A DNA stretch of 64,000 nucleotides, taken from Agapanthus africanus (taxonomy: Eukaryota > Streptophyta > Magnoliopsida > Asparagales > Amaryllidaceae). The notes beneath the pieces were generated by a model, which saw only the letters and a list, made by a program, of their open reading frames with translations, did not search any database and was not told where the DNA came from. Below are positions 55,570 through 64,000 of the stretch, piece by piece. The translations under genes were made by a program, and so were the position numbers. The stretch lies in contig CM057339.1 of the NCBI GenBank assembly GCA_030015575.1, positions 770,490,809 to 770,554,808 on the forward strand, read 5' to 3'. The first letter of the stretch is position 1; each line of letters opens with the position of its first letter.

Positions 55570-58469
55570 TGTTCCTCTGATCGGTCAACATCATGACCGC
55601 TGGCTTGCGACTGAGCGCATCTGGTACAACGTTCACCTTCCCCGGGTGATACTGAAGGTCCAAGTCATAATCTGCCATCAACTCTAGCCATCGGCGCTGC
55701 CTCATGTTCAGTTCCTTCTGAGTGAAAACATACTTCAAACTTTTGTGATCTGTGTACACCTCCACTTTCTCACCCAATAGATAGTGCCTCCAAATCTTCA
55801 ACGCAAAGACTACCGCATCTAACTCCAAGTCATGCGTGGGGTAGTTCTTCTCGTGATTTCTCAGTTGTCGAGAGGCGTAAGCAACCACTCAGCCGTGCTG
55901 CATTAGAACACAGCCTAATCCCTTCCCTGAGGCATCACTGTGTATCACCAAACCACCGGAATTATCTGGTACTGTAAGAATAGGCGCCATGGTTAACTTC
56001 TGCTTTAGTGTGTCGAATGCCTGAGTGCACTCCTCTGTCCATGTAAACGTCACGTCCTTCCGTGTCAGTCTCGTCAATGGTTCAGCGATTCTTAAGAAAT
56101 CTTGGACGAATCTCCGATAATAACCTGCCAATCCCAGAAAGCTCCTGACCTCGGCCACTTACTTCGGCGTTGGCCAATCTCTGACAGATTCTATCTTTGC
56201 CGGGTCCACCGAGATGCCTTCGCCCGAAACGATATGTCCCCAAAACTGAACCTTGTCAAGCCAGAATTCACACTTGCTTAGCTTCGCATACAACTTCTCT
56301 TCCCGAAGAATTTGTAGGACCGTGCGCAAATGTTCAGCGTGCTCTTCCCGGGTCTTTGAGTAGACAAGTATGTCGTCGATAAACACAACGACAAACGTGT
56401 CCAAGTACTTTGCGAACACACTGTTAATTAAGTCCATGAATATTGCTGGGGCATTGGTAACACCGAACGGCATCACAAGGAACTCGTAATGTCCGTATCG
56501 GGTCCTGAAAGCCGTCTTGCATACATCCTCGGCTGCTACTCTGATTTGATGATATCCAGAACGGAGGTCCAACTTCGAGAATACCTTGGCTCCACTTAGC
56601 TGATCGATTAGGTCGTCAATGCGCGGGATTGGGTACTTGTTCTTTATTGTGACCTTGTTCAGCTCCCGATAATCTATACACATTCGCAGCGATCCATCCT
56701 TCTTCTTTACTAACAGAACTGGTGCACCCCACGGTGAAGCGCTTGTCCGAATAAATCCCTTCTCCAATAGTTCTTCAACCTGCTTCTTCAATTCCGCCAA
56801 CTCAACTGGTGCCATTCTGTATGGGGCTCTGGATACTGGGGCTGTACCTGGAGTCAAATCGATTGAGAACTCCAAAATTCGAGGAGGTGGTAGACCTGGT
56901 AGATCTTCGGGAAATACGTCCAGAAAGTCCCGAACAATTTCTGGGACTAGGCTCTTATCAATCTCCATAGCTGTCAGTTCCTTGGGCTTGGCTCTATACT
57001 TAGCTGGTTCCAAAGATTCACTTCTGCCCTCGAAAATAAACTCCGGGTGATTGGGGATGCGGAAAATCACCTTCCTTGCACGACAATCGATAACTGCATG
57101 GAAAGTGCTCATCCAATCTATCCCGAGAATTGCGTCATAACTGCCTGTCCCAATCAGAAGGAAATTCGCATAGAATTCCCTGCCACACACTACAACCGGG
57201 CATAATCTACATTCTTGACTAGATATTATAATACCATTACCCGTATGAATTTCCCATCCCTTGGTTAATGATTCATGTGGTATTGAGTGTGTATCAGTGA
57301 AATGCTCAGACAAGAAACAATGCGATGCTCCCGAATCAAATAGTACTCTAGCTGGCAAGGAATGTACGAGTAGAGTACCTGTAACCACGTCTCCTGACGC
57401 CTCTGCCTGCTCGGCGGTCAAGGTGAAAGCCCGTCCCTGACCGCGACCTGTAAAGGGTTGCCTCTGCTCCTGCGGCCTCTGCTGTGGCGGTCCAGAACCT
57501 CCCTGTATCTCTTCTCGCTCAGGGCAACTGTTAATCTTGTGCTGATTGGACCCGCAAATCAAGTACTGTCCCTTGGCACAGCGACAGTCTTTCTGGGTAT
57601 GCCCACCTCTACCGCAATAGCCGCAAACTACGCCCTGTCTCTGGGGGCGATGCTGTGGTATGAACGGGCGCTTCATTTGTGTCGTTCCTGACCTGTGAAC
57701 CGGTATGGCTCCTCGAGAAGGCGTGTGGGTACGTGCTGGAACAACCGGGGGTCTCCTGAACCTGTTAATCAATTGCTCTTGAACTCTCGCCGCGTTGAGT
57801 ACCTGTGCGAAAGTCTGTAAATCCAACGATGCAATCAACTGCTGCAACTCGAAATCTAACCCCTGAAGGAAGCGTCTGGCCCTGGTGGCCTCTGATTTAA
57901 CCATGTATGGAGCAAAGCGGCTCAGACGGTTGAACTCGGCCGTATATACGTCCACTGGGCGACCATTCTGCTTCAAAAGAATAAACCTTTCCTCCAGTGG
58001 AAGGGAAATAATGATCTAGGAAGCACTCCTTAAACTTGCTCCATTCAATCGGCTCGTCAAGTCTGCTTTCTTCCACCGACCACCATGTACGGGCTTCGTC
58101 TTCTAATTGAATCTTTATCACGTCCACTATGTCTTCCTCTGGAACCCTGGCGGCCGTCAATAAATTCTCCATGTTCACCAGCCATTGCTCAGCCTCAAGG
58201 GGTTCAGCTAGCCCTGTGAATGCGGCTGGGTGTAACCGTCGGATGACTGATACGGTACCAGCCCTAACCTGATAAGCTGGTGGAGTAGCGCCCTCGGGGG
58301 CGGTAATGAGTGCGGAGGGTCCTCCTGCGGCGGTAATTGCCCTGAGTCCCTTAGTGAGTAAATCTGTCTTCCTCTCCTGAGCTTCCGCGAGAGTGGTCAG
58401 TGCGCTAAGTATTCTTTCCGTGCGGTCCTGAGAGCTGGAGTCCGAGGAGGGGTTGTTCGGGGACGTCAA
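55570..58469 (-). pseudogene. Gag-protease-RT-RNase H region of element B
   Basis: On the minus strand from 58469: gag start M-T-S-P-N-N; capsid block with P-L-E-A-E-Q-W-L and W-W-S-V-E-E-S; CCHC knuckle [14 protein letters not shown] followed by Y-L-I-C-G (near 57630-57550); protease with [10 protein letters not shown] (near 57340) and [10 protein letters not shown] with [32 protein letters not shown] and catalytic [10 protein letters not shown] (near 56375); RNase H with [18 protein letters not shown] and V-Y-T-D-H-K-S-L. Well kept, with a few breaks. C is inserted right after the RNase H part. Confidence 0.93.
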
Positions 58470-58582
58470 ATCACTGGAAGATTCAAGAGGATAAGATCAG
58501 ATTCAAGGATGAAAATCAGGAGTAGTGAAACAAGAATAACGTAATACAGTATAGTTAATGTTATCCCTTGATACTAAACACA

Positions 58583-58595
58583 GGCTTTGATACCA
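58583..58595 (-). promoter_or_regulatory. Primer-binding site of element B (initiator tRNA-Met type)
   Basis: TGGTATCAAAGCC on the minus strand, nine bases inside the 5' LTR. The usual site is TGGTATCAGAGC. Confidence 0.88.
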
Positions 58596-58604
58596 ACTAA
58601 ACCA

Positions 58605-61600
58605 TGTCACGCCCCGCTTCCCAAAATACGGAAAACGAGGGATGACTAGGCCAGCCATGCTCCTACGGTCAAGGAATCATCCCGCCGTAGTTACACTTCG
58701 GCTTCTAGTATTACATGGTAATCAGTAAATAAAGCACAGTAGTAAAGGAATCACATCACTAATTTATTACATTAAAATTCGATTGTTCACAAATTACAGA
58801 TAACAAGAACAATTACTAATCAAGTTCAATCTCACGATCAATTTTATGGAAAGCAGTAAATGAAGAAGGTACACCAAGCTATATCTCCGTGAACTCGAAG
58901 GGTAGATCCGTCTCCTGTACTGGTCCTTCCGCAGAATCTGAGCATGCATACCCAGATCGTCAGAGCGACACAATAACAATATTATTAGGATAAGATGAAA
59001 CAGGTATATGAGGTAATACTAGTGTAAAAACAATGCGAGTAATCACTATGTCACTATATGATGCAGAATATGTTCTGTGTCCCTATCGGTCTCTAGGTCA
59101 TGTTTGAAATCTTATAGTGGAAGGAGGATCATGTTTAACAGGAGTCTCGTACATACCCGAGACAACGGCCCACATGCTCGGGACATAACCCTGTCAGCCG
59201 GATCGCTAGATCCTACCTACTATATATATCACTTCTCGAATGATCATCCTCTAAAACACGGTCCCGCTAAATACGATTCTCTTTCCACTTCGATTTCCCC
59301 TTTCCCCCCACATTTACACTATTTATGATCTTGATTTAGTCGTGTACAAGTATACCAATGGCACGGTTTTAACTGTTCACTGTATCAATCACTGTCACGA
59401 ATATTCACTTTCCATTGGTGTACTCGTCACTCCTAAACCAATCATCTATCACGCACGATAATGCAATGTCCACTGATTCTAATACGCACTAACACTGAGT
59501 ATATGGCAAAGTGTATAATATATGTATGTATGCTATCAAAAGCTATGTATGTTATGAATCAACATGCATGTCATTAACTTACATAAATTGCATAAATTAA
59601 TATGTTAAGAATTCAGCAAAATGATACGAGTAAGATAAATAGAACACTCAGTCAGCAATTCATCAAAATTTGTTTCAGTTCAATCGGGATTTCGGTTTCC
59701 AAGATATAGCTGTTTCATTTTCAGTGCTCGCGGCTGGAAATTCAGTTTCAGAACTGAACGTCCGTTTCGCGACACGAATTGCACCCAGTTGGGTTCAGAT
59801 TTTAGCGACACTACAGTTGAATAAAATCTAGGGTTTTTGAGAGAGTATTCAACGCAATAGATGGATTCTCAATCGCATCTTTATGTTGAAAGTTATACAC
59901 AGTTTAACCTCAGTGTGTCATTTCTGAATCTGTTCTGGACAGTTATACGTTCTGCCCTTTTATTTACAGTTTAAAATAGCAAACGCCAATGAAACGAAAT
60001 GGAACCACTTGTTTTGTTTAGCTAACAGAATTATATTTAATTTACTGCAGAGTTCCGTAACATAAGACTTTAGGAAACACGGTGATGCACATTTTGGTAC
60101 AATACACGATAAACAAAGTCGCTCTGGACTGCAGTCCAGAGTCGCACTCCGATCTAATTATCATCGCAGTTACATAATAGAAATCATTAGAATTTTACAT
60201 AGGGTTAAAGTTCGTCGAGTCGGATTCGATTTAATCCCTCGAACGTATCATTCCAATATGTATATAATTTACGGTGATTTTATTCATTTTCAGATACGAG
60301 AAAATTTCTAGTTTAACGGCATATTTGGGGGTATCAATTTTTGTCACTAACAATCGTATTTTCCAGCGAGATTCATACACGATATTTATCACCATATGGG
60401 CCAACAGAAAATGTCGGTTTTTGTCAAAATAAACAATTATTTTCATTGGAGACTAGCATCGAACACATAGGTCACAATATATATCGGTAATCGGTAAGTT
60501 TATAAATTGTATAATTTAGGTTTGTACCACAACTATATTAGCATGAAGCAAGTAAACACTTACTTGGAAACGTCTCGAAGTCGCACGGCAGCAGCGGCGT
60601 CACGAACGCGTGATGTACGCCGTGAAACGGATTCGTGCGAGCTTGGCTCGAGACGCGGAATTTGCGTCGGAGTTGTCCGGAGACTTCTTGTACTCGCTGG
60701 AAGGGTGAAGGAGGCTCTGTGGAACTCCTGAGTGGTGCTGGGGTTGACGACGGTCGACGGCGTCGCTCCGGCAATGGCCGCAGTGAAATGTTTGGAAAAT
60801 GGGTTTTGGAATTTTGAAAGGAGAGAGAAGTGAGACTCGGGTTCTGGATGTTTGGAGGAGGAGATGCTGAGTGTGTAGAGGTCGACGGATGCTTCAGGTC
60901 AGCGGGGCTCGCCGGCGTCGAGGGGCAGGGTGGTGGTCGGCTCGGGTGTACTGGGTTTGGTGTACCGGGGATTTGTGTGCAGGGCTCGGGTGTACTGGAT
61001 CGGGGGAGTCGTAGAGAGAGAAGGAAGTGAATGAGGGGCTGTTGTCGTCGTGGGGTCGAGCGAAGTGATGGGTGTTCGCCGGCGGTGGAGTGAGGGACAC
61101 GGCGGCGTTGGGTGCTCGGTGAGTTTCGAGAGGAAGAGAGATGAGGGATTTTTGAAAAATGAGGGAGATGAGAGATAGATGAGGGCATGAGGAATGAATG
61201 AGGGTTAAGAGTTGTGGGTGAACATTGCAGGAGCGGGGGCGTGGGCGCGAGGCGCGGCGGGGAAATAGGATCGCGCACGGGAAAAGGGGGAGAGCCGTTG
61301 GAGGAGTAAAGAAGATGAACAGGAGTGAGTCACGGGCCGAAGAAATGGGGTTGGGTTGAAAAAAATAATTCCTTATTAAAGTTTTTGGGCTGAGGGGAAA
61401 AACGGGCCGGGAAAAATTTAGATTTCAGTTTAAATCTTCAAAAAATTTTAACTATGGGCTGAAGAATGAAACGGGCTTGGGGATTTAAAAACTTATTTAA
61501 ATTTGTGGGCTGAGGGAATGAATAAAGTTTGGGTTTGGGGTTTGGTAAAAATATTTTATTTGTTTTTAAATTTTGGTTTGTGTTTAGTTTTTCCAAATTA

Positions 61601-61776
61601 GTTTTAAATCTTGGGTTTTAACCTTTAGGGTTTGGACTATGATTTCAAAGCATTGGAAAAAATAAGGTTTAAATATTAAACTTATCAACCAATTCAAATA
61701 CGACAGGAAAAGGAAGGAAACCACTGGAATTCAGAGAATAGAATTTTTTTTATTAAAATGGAAACAGGGATTTACA
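58605..61776 (-). repeat. 5' LTR of element B (3172 bp)
   Basis: Plus-strand start TGTCACGCCCCGC, end GGGATTTACA. About 97% identical to 19288-22476 with a few small indels. Followed by the GGTAT target duplication (61777-61781). Confidence 0.95.
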
Positions 61777-61781
61777 GGTAT

Positions 61782-62054
61782 CGCACCCTATGAGATATTG
61801 TGCACTCTATGATGAGTACTGCTGAGTTGCTTGTTTCCTTTTGGAGTTATGCACTTGAGAAGCTGCATACCTATTGAATGGGGTTCTATCCAAATCAGTG
61901 CTTACCACTCCATATGAGATATGGAATGGGAAGAGACCATCTCTTAAACGAGTTAAGATATGGGGTTGTCCGGCCTAAATTGAAAAGAAAAATCCGGACA
62001 AGCTCGAGGCAAGGTCAGTTCTGTATAAGATTGTTGGATATCCCGAACATTCGC
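61782..62054 (+). pseudogene. Integrase region (second part) of element A
   Basis: Beyond B the copia integrase signal continues: S-F-W-S-Y-A-L-E and Y-E-I-W-N-G-K-R-P-like blocks and a distal V-G-Y-P piece, each typical of the integrase C-terminal side. Broken fossil. Confidence 0.75.
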
Positions 62055-64000
62055 TGTTAGTTATATGTATGCCCTAGAGGCCATTACTGTACATGCGATG
62101 TATATTGTAGCGGATGCTTGGACATATATAGGGAGGACTTTCTTGCTCGACATGATAGTATGCTATCTGGTTGCTCTTTATCTTAACATGTACACTTATT
62201 GTCTCTCTATTACATGTTGATAAAGCCTTTTGGATGAGTACTTGACTACCAGGATTATGATGCAGATCATACTAGTGAGGCAGAGGTAGTCGGTAAGTAC
62301 ATCCTTAGATTCTAGTCGTGGGAGTATCGAGACAGGGCATCGATATTCCAGAGTAGACTAGCGTATGCGCTTCTCGACCCATATGATGGGCGATGGATGA
62401 TCCCATATCCATTGGTTTTTGACATCAGAGAAGGTATACAGGTGCTCAGTGGACACTGGGTACACTGGAAGGACTCGCCGAGAACTCCTAGATGGTATTA
62501 TACCTATCGTCGGATAGCAGTTCTCTGGTGACACTCGTACATGTTAGTCTGTAGACCCGAGATCGTCATAGAGCCTTGTGTGATTCCCACTGTGCTTTGA
62601 TTTCCACCATACCACGGTCAAGAGATCGTGCAAAAAGGTGGTTTTTGGGTACAATCCCGAGTCACATGGAGGCAATGAGCGATATGAGGGGTTTCGTCTC
62701 TCCCAGTATTGGGAGTTGATGTTGCACTATACTCGATTGGCCATAACAGGAAATCCCTGGCCAGGGTTGCTGAGATTTACTGGTAAGTGTTATCGGTAGT
62801 TTCTCGAACCGTTATGGACCTTGCATCGGCATGACTTATTAGGCTATTGGGGTCTGACGTTATACCACCCACAGGCCGTGATATGCGACATATCAGACGA
62901 AGCTACCGGACTGTACGGTAGTGTTACCGATTGGATTCGCAGGAGAACGAGCAGGCTTACTTGTTGATCTTCTGATCGCTTAATACCCGGGTGGCCGTTA
63001 CGTTTAGCAGTCCGCTTGCGACTTGTGGGTGTTTGATATGATCATCAACTACTGCCGGCGTATTGACGAGTCTATAGAATCCTACACAGAGGTTTCCTAG
63101 TTCATGCGAAACGGAGTAGGAGCACATATGTGATATGTGCGGGACCGAGATTAATGCGAGTATGTGATACCGCATTCTATTCTCGCGACTTGTGACATTG
63201 CTCGGTTATATGTGATATAGCCGGGTTATCGGATCAGGTGTTGATTCGATAAGTTATTGCATTTGATATTAGTCGGTTATATGTGATATAGCCGGATTAT
63301 TAAATCAAGAGTTGATTTAATAATTTAATATAGAATCATATATATGATATATGAATTTACATTAACTAATATTGCTCACTTGACCATTTCTTTTTCTCAG
63401 TTTGCATTCATCATATATATATGATATATATTATGTATCATGCTAGGTTACATTTGCAACATGAATGTATGAGACTTATACCATGCTAGGGTTAAAGTTA
63501 TGGTTAATATTTATCATTAAGTAATTACAAATTAGTGGATAATGTTTCAAGCTTGGATGAAGCTTGTAGAACATTGACCAAGTCCACTTGTTTGTCTTGC
63601 TTAAGATATTTGTTAACCCAACCTTAACCACAAGCCATGGTTTATTCTCTACATGAGTTAGGCATGACACTAACTCACCCATGATTGCAATTCTAACCTC
63701 ACTCTCTCATTCATTTTCTTCATCACCTCTTCTTCTTTCTCAAGAGAAAAAAACTTACTAGTTTTTTCTAGGTGATGAAATCTTGTGAGAAAAATAAAAC
63801 TAAAGTGAGCTAGAAATGATCACTTAGATAATGTAGAGATCATGTAGTGAATTATTATGTCTCTTGAGTTTTTGATTCACAACACATATGAAGGATAAAG
63901 CTAAGAGGAGGAAGAAGGAGATAATGAGGAGAGAGAATGTGAGAGTGATGAATGAAAAAATCAAGCATGGAAAAATGATATGGCTCAAATGAAAATAATT
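62055..64000 (+). repeat. 3' LTR of element A (right end outside window)
   Basis: Starts TGTTAGTTATATG and aligns with 13028 to about 14960. Keeps the hairpin group near 63200-63320 (for example TTATTAAATCAA/TTGATTTAATAA around GAG at 63297-63323). No gene is present. About 250 bases are missing past the window edge. Confidence 0.85.

Larger units (their letters stand above)
19288..61776 (-). mobile_element. Element B: Tekay chromovirus (Ty3/gypsy), minus strand, carrying C inside it
   Basis: About 10.97 kb once C is subtracted. LTRs of 3189 and 3172 bp, primer-binding site, gag, protease, RT, RNase H (58469 down to 55570), then C, then integrase with a C-terminal chromodomain (24051 down to 22540), polypurine tract and 3' LTR. 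Large LTRs plus chromodomain are typical of Tekay/Del. Flanked by exact GGTAT duplications. LTRs differ by about 2.5-3% by eye, so roughly one million years at 1.3e-8 per site per year. All parts are present with a few breaks besides the insertion of C. Confidence 0.93.
13028..64000 (+). mobile_element. Element A: Ty1/copia (Angela/TAR-like), carrying B inside it
   Basis: Left LTR 13028-15217, primer-binding site at 15219, a long leader, decayed gag-protease remnants, an integrase region interrupted by B (19288-61776), and a second LTR from 62055 that runs off the window. Both LTRs start TGTTAGTT and are about 88-92% alike on the stretches I compared. The LTR start (T-A-T-G-C-C-C-T-A-G-A-G-G) and the protease-side motif LRVGNGANVAA resemble the Angela/TAR group; the lineage is tentative. 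RT and RNase H parts were not seen. Many breaks; the oldest element here with a measurable LTR pair. Confidence 0.8.

Noticed and set aside
1-64000. Host protein-coding genes
   Set aside because: All recognisable protein similarity is to retrotransposon proteins; remaining frames are short, repeat-derived or shadows.

Overview
The window looks like repeat-dense, probably heterochromatic DNA of a flowering plant with a large genome; the species cannot be told. I found no host gene, rRNA, true tRNA or CRISPR array. Every coding stretch that I can name belongs to an LTR retrotransposon of a plant lineage: Tekay-like chromovirus, Tat/Retand-like Ty3/gypsy, or Angela/TAR-like Ty1/copia.

The layout is a six-level nest, read from insertion boundaries, paired LTRs and target-site duplications. 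F (Tekay-like, +, from 1) is interrupted at 4283/4284 by E (Tat-like, -). E is interrupted inside its gag region at 13027/13028 by A (copia, +, running past 64000). A is interrupted inside its integrase region at 19287/19288 by B (Tekay, -, 19288-61776). B is interrupted between RNase H and integrase by C (giant Tat-like, +, 24052-55569). C is interrupted upstream of gag by D (copia, +, 28607-38890). The right-hand parts of E and F must lie beyond 64000. Exact or near-exact 5-bp target duplications support B (GGTAT), C (TGCTC/TGTTC) and D (AGCTG).

LTR pair divergence, counted by eye, rises outward: D about 1%, C about 1.3%, B about 2.5-3%, A roughly 8-12% on the stretches compared. This agrees with the nesting order. 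At the often-used 1.3e-8 substitutions per site per year it suggests about 0.4, 0.5, 1 and 3-5 million years.

The most unusual signal is not a protein. Both Tat-like elements (C and E) are packed with arrays of short inverted repeats. In their 3' regions, 25 or more small stem-loops share an almost constant loop while the two arms change together. In their LTRs there are blocks of palindromes whose arms also change on both sides. C also carries an antisense open frame (51540-51007) with its own TATA-like box, a 171-bp tandem array, and a duplicated zinc-knuckle module between protease and reverse transcriptase. D is a paradox: nearly identical LTRs around a deeply decayed interior, which suggests it was mobilised by proteins from other elements.
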